DNA of 64,000 nucleotides from Parapedobacter flavus (GCF_035818675.1 NZ_JAYKZZ010000001.1:372001-436000), one strand, 5' to 3'. Numbered from the stretch's first letter, positions 1 to 8,892 are shown. A program made the numbers and translations. Notes: generated by a model not told the origin, from the sequence alone.

Positions 1-1373
1 CCGCAGGGCATGCCCTGTATACCGCGCGTGCGTTTCCGGAGGAATACTGGAACCGGGTGGCATTCATTGCCGAGCCGACGGGAAGGCTGGTGCATCGCCA
101 CGTGCTAGAGCCAGTAGGCGCTGGGTTTAAAGAGAAAGGCGACGGTTGGAACATGGTGGCGAGTTCGGACAACTGGTTCGGACCGGTAGCTGCCAAGGTA
201 GGACCCGATGGCGCTGTATGGATATTGGACTGGTACAACTTTGTTATTCAACACAACCCTACGCCGGATGGCTTTGACAACGGCGAGGGGAATGCTTACA
301 TCGATCCCCTTCGTGACAATACCAGGGGGCGCATCTACCGGTTGGTTCATGAAGACGCCAAACGGTACACGCCTGTGAAGTTAAACCCCGATCGGCCGGG
401 CACATTGGTCGATGCACTGGCGAATGATAACATGTTCTGGCGGCTTACGGCCCAGCGGTTGCTGGTCGAGGCGGGCGACACCGAAGTGGCGGCCGACCTG
501 TACGACCTGATCCGAGATGAATCGCTGGACGAGGTGAATACCAATGGACCAGCGGTACACGCGATATGGACCCTGCATGGATTGGGTTTGCTGGATGGCC
601 ATGACCAGGAGAGTCTGGCGGTGGTTGCCGGGGCATTGAAGCACCCCGCTGCCGGTGTACGACGGGCGGCAGTACAGACGCTCCCGATTAACCATGAGGG
701 CGTGGTGCAGCAATTGCTCGCCGCGGGCGTAACCAGGGATCCCGATCTGCGTGTGCGTTTGGCGGCGTTCCTCGCGCTATCGGATGCAGCGCCATCGGCG
801 GAGGTCGGCAGGGCGGTTTTCGACGCTGCGCAGCAATCTGAAAACACCGAAGATAAATGGATTTCACATGCGTTACTCATTGCCCGGGCAGCGCATCGAC
901 AAGCAATCGCGGGTGAACATCTCCGGGAGATCGGTCGCCCCGCCCACTCGGATGCCGACGGGTCATTGGAAGACCATATTGTTGCCGGTGCGGCTGATCA
1001 GACCATCACCATTAAGGCTGTCATCGGCGAAATGAAGTACGATATCACCCATTTCACCGCCAGGGCGGGACAGACATTGAAGATCATTTTTGACAACCCC
1101 GACCACATGCAGCACAATATGCTGGTATTGAAGCCCGGCAGTTTGGAGCGGGTGGGCGCAGCCGCCGATGTGTTGGCGCAAAAGCCCAACGGCGTGGAAA
1201 TGCAATATATTCCCTCTACATCGGACGTTTTGTTCAGCACGCCGCTGGTCAACCCCGAGGGGCGGTACGAGCTGATACTTACCGTACCCGACACACCGGG
1301 CGACTATCCGTACGTGTGTACCTTCCCTGGCCATTGGCGCATCATGCATGGCGTGATGCAGGTAGTGCAATGA
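1..1373 (+). CDS. PVC-type propeller/HEAT protein with C-terminal azurin-like copper domain (5' truncated)
   Basis: The open frame is already running at the window edge (codons in phase from base 3), so the true start lies upstream. The visible part has the end of a membrane-bound-dehydrogenase/DUF7133-type beta-propeller (motifs VGPDGAVWILDWYN and NTRGRIYRL), then about 200 residues of HEAT-like helices (repeated AGVRRAAVQTL-type segments), then about 125 residues of cupredoxin. The cupredoxin has the azurin/auracyanin signature: His in MQHNML, then CTFPGHWRIMHG supplying Cys, His and Met. All four type-1 copper ligands are therefore present. By family this is an exported sugar-oxidising or electron-transfer protein whose copper domain passes electrons to the respiratory chain; the substrate is not known. 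A related protein without the copper domain is at 34,916-37,033. Confidence 0.85.
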   Translation, partial: AGHALYTARAFPEEYWNRVAFIAEPTGRLVHRHVLEPVGAGFKEKGDGWNMVASSDNWFGPVAAKVGPDGAVWILDWYNFVIQHNPTPDGFDNGEGNAYIDPLRDNTRGRIYRLVHEDAKRYTPVKLNPDRPGTLVDALANDNMFWRLTAQRLLVEAGDTEVAADLYDLIRDESLDEVNTNGPAVHAIWTLHGLGLLDGHDQESLAVVAGALKHPAAGVRRAAVQTLPINHEGVVQQLLAAGVTRDPDLRVRLAAFLALSDAAPSAEVGRAVFDAAQQSENTEDKWISHALLIARAAHRQAIAGEHLREIGRPAHSDADGSLEDHIVAGAADQTITIKAVIGEMKYDITHFTARAGQTLKIIFDNPDHMQHNMLVLKPGSLERVGAAADVLAQKPNGVEMQYIPSTSDVLFSTPLVNPEGRYELILTVPDTPGDYPYVCTFPGHWRIMHGVMQVVQ

Positions 1374-1445
1374 CGGGAATGCCGGTCTGGAGCTCTCCCG
1401 GGGGGAGGTTGATGTACGCGGCGCAACGCGCGACAAAAATTATAG

Positions 1446-1482
1446 TTGGTTGTTTTATATGCCGATTTTCCTATTATCTTTG
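1446..1482 (+). promoter_or_regulatory. Candidate promoter of the aldose epimerase gene
   Basis: TATCTTTG at 1475-1482 fits the Bacteroidota -7 consensus TAnnTTTG exactly. A TTGG/GTTG-rich element at 1446-1452 lies at about the distance expected for the -33 element. The box is 33 bases before the start codon at 1516. Confidence 0.5.
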
Positions 1483-1515
1483 TGGAATAGGCATTACTAA
1501 CCTGATTTTAAAATA

Positions 1516-2664
1516 ATGATAGAAAAAGCAAGTAAGTCCATTGCTGTTGTCCTCGCCCTAGCGGGTGTGTGGGCTTGTAATCCCCCTCAGGAACAATCGT
1601 CGGCTACCGACGCATCATCTGTTTTGACCGTTTCGCCGGCCGATTTCCAAGCTGAGATCGATGGCGACTCCGTTAGCTTGTATACGTTGACCAATGGTGA
1701 GGTGGTCGCTGCGATTACCAATTACGGGGCCCGTGTGGTGAGCCTGCATGTTCCCGATCAACATGGAGATCTTGTTGACGTGGTGTTGGGTTATGAAGGT
1801 CTGCCAGCATACCGGCAACCGGGTGATGGGTTTTTCGGCGCCGTTGTAGGTCGGTACGGCAACCGCATTGCCAAAGGCCAATTTGAGCTGGGGGGTGAAC
1901 ACTACCAGTTGGAAATCAATAATGGTCCAAATTCCCTGCATGGCGGTACCAACGGATTTTTCTCTAAGGTTTGGGAAGTGAAGCATGTGACCGACAGCAG
2001 CCTTGAGTTGCAATACCTTTCGCCCGATGGTGATGCTGGTTATCCCGGAACGCTGGAAGCGACCGTGGTTTATACGGTCACATCAGATAATGGCTTGGAA
2101 CTTGCCTACCATGCAACAACGGATAAGGCAACGGTGGTCAACCTAACCAACCATGCGTATTTCAATCTTAGCGGTGAGGGTGATAGTACCATCTTGGATC
2201 ACCTGTTGACCGTGCGTGCCGATGGGTATACGCCGGTCGACGAGACATTGATCCCCACGGGCGAAATTGCCGCTGTTGAAGGCACTCCCTTTGATTTCCG
2301 GCAGCCCACAGCGATAGGTGCGCGTATCGACGCTGCCGATGGGCAGCTGTTGCTCGGTGGAGGGTATGACCATAACTTTGTGGTGAAGAAAGACCCTGGC
2401 CTGCAGCTGGTGGCAACGGTAGAAAGTCCCAAGACCGGTATTGTGATGGATATCCTGACGGAAGAACCCGGCTTGCAGTTCTATAGTGGCAACTTCATGG
2501 ATAACATACAGCACGCCAAGGGAGGCAAAGTATACGGCTACCGCTCGGCGTTTTGTTTGGAAACCCAGCATTTTCCCGATGCCCCGAACCATCCGGATTT
2601 CCCGTCCACGGTATTAGAGCCAGGCAGTGAATACGCTACCAAGACTGTGTACCGGTTTAGGTAA
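1516..2664 (+). CDS. galM: Aldose 1-epimerase (mutarotase), exported lipoprotein
   Basis: 382 aa galactose-mutarotase family protein that interconverts alpha and beta anomers of free aldoses. The N-terminus MIEKASKSIAVVLALAGVWAC is a lipoprotein signal with Cys near residue 21, so the enzyme is periplasmic or envelope-bound rather than cytosolic. Family marks are GNRIAKGQFEL near 118, NSLHGGTNGF near 138, the catalytic His region VNLTNHAYFNLSG near 210, the Asp-containing GGGYDHNFV near 282 and the catalytic Glu near LTEEPGLQFYSG around 315. It is monocistronic, convergent with the sugar isomerase gene 23 bases downstream. It probably processes sugars released by the neighbouring degradative enzymes. 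Confidence 0.93.
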   Translation: MIEKASKSIAVVLALAGVWACNPPQEQSSATDASSVLTVSPADFQAEIDGDSVSLYTLTNGEVVAAITNYGARVVSLHVPDQHGDLVDVVLGYEGLPAYRQPGDGFFGAVVGRYGNRIAKGQFELGGEHYQLEINNGPNSLHGGTNGFFSKVWEVKHVTDSSLELQYLSPDGDAGYPGTLEATVVYTVTSDNGLELAYHATTDKATVVNLTNHAYFNLSGEGDSTILDHLLTVRADGYTPVDETLIPTGEIAAVEGTPFDFRQPTAIGARIDAADGQLLLGGGYDHNFVVKKDPGLQLVATVESPKTGIVMDILTEEPGLQFYSGNFMDNIQHAKGGKVYGYRSAFCLETQHFPDAPNHPDFPSTVLEPGSEYATKTVYRFR

Positions 2665-2687
2665 CCTCATTCGGTAAATTACCCTTT

Positions 2688-3683
2688 CTAGGGTGTTTCC
2701 GATGATTCGAGCAATTCGTTTTTGACGTATCGGTAGCTTTGTGCAATGCTTTCAAAAGGGGGTATCATGATGACATCCTGCTCTACAAAAGCATATTGCA
2801 GGCCCGCTGTTTTCGCCTCGTCCATGATGTGCTTAAAATCGATACTCCCGGTTCCTACCTCGGCATATGTGATGCTGTCGACGATTTCCATGAACGGCTT
2901 CGTATCATAATCGCCCCCGATAATGGTCTCCGAATGGTGTTGATCCATATCTTTGATATGCCAGAGGGGAAAGCGTCCCGGGTATTTCTCGAAATATGCG
3001 GCGCTATCTGTTTCTGATTTCTCGCTCCAGAACAAATCCAATTCGAAGGCGACCAGTTCTTTGTCGGTATTTTCGAGAAGAATATCCATCCCCCTGCTGC
3101 CGTCGGCGAGCGTGCGGAATTCCCAAAAATGATTATGATAGCCAATCTTTAGGCCCGATCTGGCCGCGAGTTCGCCACCGCTATTGAGTTGGTCGGCCAT
3201 GAAGCGGTAATTATCGGGTGTTAGTGTGTCAATCAGCAAAATCGGCGGCACGGGCGCAATCAGGTAATGTTGCCCCAGCGTAGCGGCGGTATCGATATAA
3301 GCTTTTAGCGCATCTTGGTTGCCATCGCCGGGTGTGAGAAAGGCACCTAGGTCGTAATGGCCACTGTATGTTTTCAAGTGATGGTCGCTGAGGTGCGACG
3401 ACAACGTCTGTGCGTCTAGCCCCCAGAATGTAACCTTGCCGTCGTCACCGATTAATGCGTCGAAGGTCTCCACATGGTTGTACCCGATTTCGGCCACACG
3501 GGCAATGGTAGCAACCGCATTGGTGGCCACTTGGTCGCGCAGCGTATAGAGCTGCAGACCGATTTCGGTCAGGGTGGCCGTTGATTTCCTTTGCGGTGCG
3601 CATGAAGCAAGGAGCGAGGGGCTCAAATAAGCGGCAGCCATGCCTATTCCCGCTTGCTTCAAGAATGTACGTCTGTTGTTCAT
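2688..3683 (-). CDS. Tat-exported sugar phosphate isomerase/epimerase-like TIM-barrel protein
   Basis: 331 aa of the xylose-isomerase-like TIM-barrel superfamily (AP endonuclease 2 fold). The signal NNRRTFLKQAGIGMAAAYLSP has a twin-arginine motif and is followed by LLASC, a possible lipobox near residue 27. Barrel motifs include GLQLYTLRDQV at the first strand, GYHNHFWEF (metal-binding His) and FELDLFW, then WHIKD and FVEQDV near the end, as in exported members annotated sugar phosphate isomerase/epimerase in Bacteroidota and Planctomycetes. The actual sugar is unknown. It is transcribed away from galM and lies just downstream of the DeoR-type gene on the same strand. Confidence 0.85.
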   Translation of the reverse strand: MNNRRTFLKQAGIGMAAAYLSPSLLASCAPQRKSTATLTEIGLQLYTLRDQVATNAVATIARVAEIGYNHVETFDALIGDDGKVTFWGLDAQTLSSHLSDHHLKTYSGHYDLGAFLTPGDGNQDALKAYIDTAATLGQHYLIAPVPPILLIDTLTPDNYRFMADQLNSGGELAARSGLKIGYHNHFWEFRTLADGSRGMDILLENTDKELVAFELDLFWSEKSETDSAAYFEKYPGRFPLWHIKDMDQHHSETIIGGDYDTKPFMEIVDSITYAEVGTGSIDFKHIMDEAKTAGLQYAFVEQDVIMIPPFESIAQSYRYVKNELLESSETP

Positions 3684-3708
3684 CGTTGGATTTTTATCCA
3701 GCTAATGT

Positions 3709-3716
3709 AAACGTTT
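3709..3716. promoter_or_regulatory. Palindrome AAACGTTT upstream of the TIM-barrel isomerase
   Basis: The 8-base perfect palindrome AAACGTTT, within TGTAAACGTTTGA, sits 26-33 bases before the start codon of the minus-strand isomerase gene. The context resembles operators of LacI-type regulators (TGTAAACGTTTACA). No LacI gene is in the window; the adjacent regulator is DeoR-type. Which protein binds it is unknown. Confidence 0.3.
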
Positions 3717-3770
3717 GAGCCGGTAAATAAAAATCACAGCTTCCGCTAAGAATCGATATTTTCTTTAATA

Positions 3771-4520
3771 TTACAGTACCGAGATGTCTTTTTGCTTAAA
3801 GCCTTGCAAATTGTAATCGCTGGGATCTAATTCCGTAATGAGGTAGTCTATGGCAGCAGCGTCACATATATTCAGCCATTTTGCCGTATTCAGTTTTTCA
3901 GAGATGCTTAAGACAGCACTTTTTTTCGCAGATCGTATTAATGCTTTTTTCACCTGTACAATCTCCCAATCATGATCAGTGAGGCCCTCTTCGAACGAAA
4001 ATGCGTTTGCACCCAGTAAGCACAAATCTGCTTTGATATCGGAAAGTTGGTTTACGACACTGGCTCCCGTGTATAAGTTGGCATTCTTAACGAGCTTGCC
4101 GCCAATACCGATTACCGTTATATTCTCATGCTGGGTTAAGGTAATCGCGACTTGGGGGCTTATGGTGATGAATGTTGCTTTCATGCTATTGGGTATGATT
4201 TTCGCCAGCTCGGTAATGGTTGTGCCGCCCTCGGTGAGCACAATCATGTTATTCTTGATGAGTGAGACGGTTTTTTCGGCAATTTTTCGCTTGGCCTCTA
4301 GCGCATAAACCGTAGAATCGTTGTTAAATGGAGAACCGAACGATTTGCTGATCGCCCCACCATGCACTTTGATGACTTTACCGTCTTTTGCAAGTTCATG
4401 CAAGTCCCTTCGGATCGTGTCGTCGGATACTTTCAATTGCTCACTGAGTTCCACTGAAAAAACCTTGTTATGAAGATCGATCTCCCTAAGAATGATTTCT
4501 TGTCTTTTGTTTTTTCTCAT
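3771..4520 (-). CDS. DeoR/GlpR-family transcriptional regulator
   Basis: 249 aa, the usual length of the family. Residues 1-58 form the DeoR winged helix (RQEIILREIDLHNKVFSVELS, then SDDTIRRDLHELAKDGKVIKVHGGA, the classic recognition helix and wing). The C-terminal part is the DeoRC sugar-phosphate sensor fold with the TEGGTT loop near 97, IGGKL near 138 and GANAF near 166. Such proteins are usually repressors released by a phosphorylated sugar. The position between the isomerase and the divergent DegT/MurQ/SusCD run makes it the best candidate for controlling the locus, with an amino-sugar phosphate as a plausible effector (inference). Confidence 0.93.
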   Translation of the reverse strand: MRKNKRQEIILREIDLHNKVFSVELSEQLKVSDDTIRRDLHELAKDGKVIKVHGGAISKSFGSPFNNDSTVYALEAKRKIAEKTVSLIKNNMIVLTEGGTTITELAKIIPNSMKATFITISPQVAITLTQHENITVIGIGGKLVKNANLYTGASVVNQLSDIKADLCLLGANAFSFEEGLTDHDWEIVQVKKALIRSAKKSAVLSISEKLNTAKWLNICDAAAIDYLITELDPSDYNLQGFKQKDISVL

Positions 4521-4987
4521 GATGGTTGGTTAAAGTGAAGCGAACGAAAAAGAATTTATTTTGATGTTAACCTACGGTTATCCGCAAATATACATCATAT
4601 TCCTTAAGTATTGCGACATTTACGACCTGGAATGGTTAAAGCAAACGCCCGGAGGCGGCATACGTAAGAGGTGACGGTATCGTGAAATTCTATTTACGGG
4701 TTTTTTGCGTTTTTATTTGTTAGTATTGTTTTATTTGCTGATATTGCGCTGTGTTTACAGCATAAAAGGAATGCGTAGGCGGTTTAAATGCAGGTTTGAT
4801 GACGGTATCTGATCGAGGTCAATGTTTTTCGAGTCGCTTTACGCTATACATTCGTAATATTGATAACCACAAAAGTTTTATAAACCTAGTTCGTTTTAAA
4901 TATGAAACCATCATGATTTATTCAATCACACAGAGGAATGAATAAATCTGATAGCTTCATCACCATTAAAAAATAAATGATATACAG
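4521..4987. promoter_or_regulatory. Divergent control region between the DeoR-type gene and the catabolic gene run
   Basis: 467 bases without a credible gene. On the minus strand TATATTTG (plus-strand 4585-4592) matches the -7 consensus TAnnTTTG, 65 bases before the regulator's start. On the plus strand no clean promoter stands out; a TTTTATTTG direct repeat occurs at 4711-4719 and 4729-4737. A GCGGTTT heptamer at 4779-4785 recurs in dyad form around the SusC promoter at 8607-8723 and could be a shared operator. Confidence 0.45.
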
Positions 4988-6343
4988 ATGAAAAATACGT
5001 TAAATCGCCGGGGCTTCATTCACCAGGCAGGAGTCATCGGATCGGGATTCGCTTTATTAGGTGGATACCCGCTTTTGGCAATAGCCAAGAGGGAAGGGGG
5101 CAAACCGGCTCTTTTGGGAGGGGCAAAGGCTGTGCAGAGCGGATTTTCGCGTTGGCCAATTTATGATAAGACCGAAGAGAATGCTATTGTTGCGGTGTTG
5201 AAGAGCAATAAGTGGGGGCGTCTGCAAGGGGCGGTGACGGCAAATTTCGAAACGGCCTATGCTAACCTATTGGGCGTTGGCCATAGCCTGGGTGTATCAA
5301 GCGGTACCGCAGCCTTGACAACGATCCTCGGTGCCCTGGATGTCGGTCCCGAAGACGAAGTGATTATGCCGATATATACGTTTATAGCAACCTACAACGT
5401 GATTGTGCTGAATTATGCGTTGCCGATATTCGTCGACACCGATGTGGAAACTTTCCAGATCGACGCGAATAAAGTCGAAGGTGCTGTCACGTCGAATACG
5501 AAAGCCATCATGCCGGTACATATCGGTGGGTCTCCGGCAAACATCGATCGTTTTTTGGAGATCGGTGATAAAACGAATCTGCCGATCATTGAAGATGCTT
5601 GCCAAGCTCATCTGGCGGAATGGCGGGGCAAGAAAGTGGGGTCGTTCGGTTTGGCGGGAGCTTTTAGTTTCCAATCTTCCAAAAACCTGAATTGTGCCGA
5701 AGGCGGAGCGGTGACCACCAATGATGAAAGCTTCGCAAAACGTTGTTATAATTTCCATAATCAGGGCCAGGGTGGAAGAGGAACGTCCTACGGTACCGGG
5801 GTAGGTACCCGTGGAAGCAATTTAAGGCTAACCGAGTTCCAAAGCGGGTTGTTGTTGGCTCAAATGACCCGTTTAGAAGAGCAATCCCGGCTAAGGCACG
5901 AGAATGCGAAATACCTGACGAGCCTGCTGGAAGAAATACCGGGTATTGAACCGGCCAAGCTCTACGAGGGTACAGACCGGTCTGCATACCATTTGTATAT
6001 GTTCCGGTATTTGAAAGAGCATTTCGACGGATTGAGTAGAGCGCAATTCCTGAAAGCACTCGCGGCCGAAGGCATTCCCTGTTCTTCCGGATACACCTCG
6101 ATGAATAAAGGAGACTATGTGAAAAGCCTGGCAACCAATAGACATTACATCAAGATTTACGGCAAAAAGAAAATGCATAACTGGTTGGAACAAAATCAAT
6201 TTCCGCAAAATGACATCATTGCCGAGGAACAAGGAGTTTGGTTTGTCCAGACCGTATTGTTGAGTTCGCGTAAGCATATGGAGCAGATTGCCGAAGCGAT
6301 CATGAAGATAAAAAAATACGCGAACGAACTTAAAGCAGTCTGA
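4988..6343 (+). CDS. Tat-exported DegT/DnrJ/EryC1/StrS-family PLP protein, copy 1
   Basis: 451 aa fold-type I PLP-dependent protein of the sugar aminotransferase family. The N-terminus has a twin-arginine signal (NRRGFIHQAG, then a hydrophobic stretch to about residue 33), which normal DegT enzymes lack. PLP-binding residues look intact: SGTAALTT phosphate loop near 100, EDACQA with Asp 203, and SSKN with the Schiff-base Lys 232, followed by EGGAVTTND. The family usually transaminates keto-sugars linked to nucleotides in the cytosol; an exported version needs another substrate, perhaps free amino sugars or uronates. It is first in the gene run, 18 bases before murQ. Two paralogues lie at 7,228 and 17,726. 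Confidence 0.88.
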   Translation: MKNTLNRRGFIHQAGVIGSGFALLGGYPLLAIAKREGGKPALLGGAKAVQSGFSRWPIYDKTEENAIVAVLKSNKWGRLQGAVTANFETAYANLLGVGHSLGVSSGTAALTTILGALDVGPEDEVIMPIYTFIATYNVIVLNYALPIFVDTDVETFQIDANKVEGAVTSNTKAIMPVHIGGSPANIDRFLEIGDKTNLPIIEDACQAHLAEWRGKKVGSFGLAGAFSFQSSKNLNCAEGGAVTTNDESFAKRCYNFHNQGQGGRGTSYGTGVGTRGSNLRLTEFQSGLLLAQMTRLEEQSRLRHENAKYLTSLLEEIPGIEPAKLYEGTDRSAYHLYMFRYLKEHFDGLSRAQFLKALAAEGIPCSSGYTSMNKGDYVKSLATNRHYIKIYGKKKMHNWLEQNQFPQNDIIAEEQGVWFVQTVLLSSRKHMEQIAEAIMKIKKYANELKAV

Positions 6344-6361
6344 ATTTTTTTGCTATTTGAT

Positions 6362-7204
6362 ATGAGTATTCGTATTACAGAAAGCCCTTCTTCGTATAGA
6401 CACCTGGAGGAGAAATCCATACAGGAGATCACTGCATCTATTAACGGAGAGGATGAAAAGGTGGCTCCCGCTATCCGGGAAGCATTGCCCCAGGTGAATG
6501 AACTGATTGCGGCTATTGTTGATAAAATAAAGCAGGGGGGGCGTCTATTCTACATCGGAGCCGGTAGCGGCGGCAGGCTTTCCGTACTGGATATTATTGA
6601 ACTGCCTACAACCTATGGCATACATAAAGGTGTTTTTAATGTGATCCTGGCCGGCGGTATGAACCGTTTGACGGAGGCACGGGAGGAGAAAGAAGACGAC
6701 CGCGAAGAAGGTTGGACGAAGTTGGTGGAAGCCGGCGTGAGCAACAAGGATATTCTTGTGGGTGTGTCAGCGAGTGGAACAACGCCTTTCGTCCATGAGT
6801 CATTAAAAACAGGTAAACGCGAAGGGGTGACCACCGGTTGTATTGTCAGTAACCCGTCTTCTCCCATCGCAGCGTTATCAGACTACCCCGTGGAGGTGAT
6901 TACCGGACCGGAATTTATTACCGGTAGTACCCGTATGAAGTGCGGGACAGCCCAAAAAATGATTTTTGATATCATCAGTACGACAACAATGATCCAATTG
7001 GGAAGAGTAGAGGATAACAGTATGGTACATGTGGCATTGATCAATGATAAGATTATGGATAGAGCCGTCCGAATGCTTCAGGAGAAATCAGGATTGGAAG
7101 ATTATGAAGAAGCTAAACGTGTTTTGTTGGAACACGGTAGTGTGAAGAACGCATTGACGGCATTGGCTTCAGGCAATGTTAAATCCAAAGGCTCCGTCTG
7201 GTAA
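6362..7204 (+). CDS. murQ: N-acetylmuramic acid 6-phosphate etherase (MurQ-type)
   Basis: 280 aa cytosolic SIS-domain protein, close to the usual length of about 300. MurQ cleaves the D-lactyl ether of MurNAc 6-phosphate to give GlcNAc 6-phosphate and lactate. Motifs: TESPSSYRHLEEKS at the start, FYIGAGSGGRLSVLD near 62-76, ELPTTYG with the catalytic-type Glu 80, an acidic EEKEDD stretch near 108 at the second active-site Glu position, SASGTTPFV, TGSTRMKCGTAQK, and HGSVKNAL near the C-terminus. ATG at 6362 was chosen over TTG at 6350 because the family begins with the ITES segment. Flanking by two DegT genes and SusCD is unusual and suggests that an ether-bearing or other amino sugar phosphate is handled here. 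Confidence 0.9.
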   Translation: MSIRITESPSSYRHLEEKSIQEITASINGEDEKVAPAIREALPQVNELIAAIVDKIKQGGRLFYIGAGSGGRLSVLDIIELPTTYGIHKGVFNVILAGGMNRLTEAREEKEDDREEGWTKLVEAGVSNKDILVGVSASGTTPFVHESLKTGKREGVTTGCIVSNPSSPIAALSDYPVEVITGPEFITGSTRMKCGTAQKMIFDIISTTTMIQLGRVEDNSMVHVALINDKIMDRAVRMLQEKSGLEDYEEAKRVLLEHGSVKNALTALASGNVKSKGSVW

Positions 7205-7227
7205 CTGAAAAAGTAAAAAATAAACAG

Positions 7228-8589
7228 ATGAAAAACAACAGACTGTCTAGGCGTGGGTTTATCGGGAAGACCGCTATGATGGGGGCTGGTATTGCCTTAG
7301 CGCCATCGTTGATGGACGCCTCGATGGTGCAGGATAAACCGGCTATCCTGGGTGGTAAAGCCGTAAGGAACAAGCCATGGGCCAAATGGCCGCTTTGGAA
7401 GCCTGAAACAGATGAAAAACGGCTGTTGGAGGTTATGAGGAGCGGCGTATGGTCACGGAATAAGGTGGTAGCTGAGTTTGAGCAGGCGTGGGCAAATGCC
7501 ACTGGGGCAAAGCGTTGCCTTACCGTGGTGAACGGTACCAATGCGCTTATTACCGCGATGGTTCAACTGGGTATTGGTGCTGGGGATGAAGTGATTCTCT
7601 CTCCTTATACTTTTATTGCGTGCTCGGCAGCTATTTTGGCCACAGGGGCCATACCCATTTTTGTGGATGTTGATCGGGAGACATTCCAGATCGATCCGGC
7701 TAAAATCGAGGAACGTATTACTGATCGGACGAGAGCCATTATGGCGATTCACATATTGGGGTTGCCTTGCGATATGCCAGCCATACTTGATATAGCCCGC
7801 AAGCACGACTTATTGGTGTTGGAGGATGCTTGTCAAGCGTGGCTTGCCGAAATCAATGGGCAGAAAGTAGGTACGTTTGGAAATGCGGGATGCTTCAGCT
7901 TCCAGAACTCGAAAAGCATGGCCATAGGCGAGGGCGGCGCGATTGTCAGCAATGATGATAGGTTCATGGATCGATGTTTTTCTTACCATAATTTTGGTAC
8001 CCCCTATGGGACGGTTTCCAATCCCGGTACGCATGGGCCGGTGATGATGGGTACTAAACTGAGGTTGACCGAATACCAAGCAGCTATTGGTTTGTCCCAA
8101 CTGACGCGTTTGGAGGAAGAAACGAGGGTGAGGACCGAAAACGCAAATTACCTGCACGACCTAATCAAGGAAATCCCCGGTATTATGCCCTATCGATTGT
8201 ACGATCACGTCACTCGTGCGGTATTCTTCTTGTTTCCATTCCGCTACCAACAGAACCAATCGCATGGATTGACCAGGGAAGGCTTTATCGAAGCCCTCCG
8301 GGCCGAAGGAATCCCCTGTTCCAGCGGATATGCACCATTGAATAAAATGCCCTATTTAGCCCATGCTTTTCAGACCAAAAACTTCAAACGGATGTATACG
8401 GCAGAAGAGTTGGATATCGATGTATACAATAGACGGAACCATTGCCCCGAAAATGACGCGCTCTGCGATAAAGAAGCGGTATGGTTTACGCAAAATATGC
8501 TCTTAGGGCCGCGGTCGGACATGGAAGAAATCGCATTTGCCATGGAGCGTATTCAGCGGAACGCCGCCCGAATTGCCCAACAACGCTAA
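7228..8589 (+). CDS. Tat-exported DegT/DnrJ/EryC1/StrS-family PLP protein, copy 2
   Basis: 453 aa paralogue of the protein at 4,988. It has the Tat signal SRRGFIGKTAMMGAGIALAPS, then NGTNALIT near residue 105, EDACQA with Asp 200, NSKS with Lys 229 and EGGAIVSND. The C-terminal segment GIPCSSGYAPLNKMPYL matches the equivalent segment of copy 1. It starts 23 bases after murQ, so the three genes probably share a message. The exact reaction is unknown; retained PLP residues argue for activity rather than a structural role. Folding and cofactor loading before export would fit the Tat route. Confidence 0.88.
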   Translation: MKNNRLSRRGFIGKTAMMGAGIALAPSLMDASMVQDKPAILGGKAVRNKPWAKWPLWKPETDEKRLLEVMRSGVWSRNKVVAEFEQAWANATGAKRCLTVVNGTNALITAMVQLGIGAGDEVILSPYTFIACSAAILATGAIPIFVDVDRETFQIDPAKIEERITDRTRAIMAIHILGLPCDMPAILDIARKHDLLVLEDACQAWLAEINGQKVGTFGNAGCFSFQNSKSMAIGEGGAIVSNDDRFMDRCFSYHNFGTPYGTVSNPGTHGPVMMGTKLRLTEYQAAIGLSQLTRLEEETRVRTENANYLHDLIKEIPGIMPYRLYDHVTRAVFFLFPFRYQQNQSHGLTREGFIEALRAEGIPCSSGYAPLNKMPYLAHAFQTKNFKRMYTAEELDIDVYNRRNHCPENDALCDKEAVWFTQNMLLGPRSDMEEIAFAMERIQRNAARIAQQR

Positions 8590-8606
8590 CAGAGTTTTGA
8601 TATTTT

Positions 8607-8723
8607 GCGGTTTTACGACTCGTATTTCGCTTTTTCTGCGCAAATAGAGAAAAAAATCATAAAAACATTGCATTATTAAAATAGTTTATCTACTTTTACG
8701 TTGTAAAACCGCTTATAAACCGC
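8607..8723 (+). promoter_or_regulatory. SusC promoter flanked by a 13-base inverted repeat
   Basis: TTG at 8668-8670 and TACTTTTA at 8691-8698 are spaced 20 bases apart, close to the Bacteroidota -33/-7 pattern (last base A instead of G). GCGGTTTTACGAC at 8607-8619 and GTTGTAAAACCGC at 8700-8712 are inverted repeats with one G/A difference; the right arm starts 2 bases after the -7 box, about at the expected transcription start. A further AAACCGC lies at 8717-8723. The layout is what an operator pair would look like. The rest of the gap up to 9,012 is a long AT-rich leader. Confidence 0.45.
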
Positions 8724-8892
8724 ATATTGAATTTTAGGGTTTTACTTATTGTGTGTATGGTTTGTTGAAAGAGCGCGGAGTAGTCGCTTTAAAATTCGAA
8801 ACCGATTGGTTGGCCATTTAAAAACTTGGAAGTCAAGCAGGGAGCGCTTGGTAAGCTTAGATAGGTGATCCATTTTCAAAATGCTATAAATT

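Noticed and set aside
2681..2694. Hairpin ACCCT/AGGGT between galM and the TIM-barrel gene
   Set aside because: Only five pairs, overlapping the end of the isomerase gene, and no T-run; not convincing as a terminator.
4772..4786. TGCGTAGGCGGTTTA, resembling a stretch of 16S rRNA
   Set aside because: Only about 15 bases match; the flanks do not look like rRNA, so it is taken as chance.
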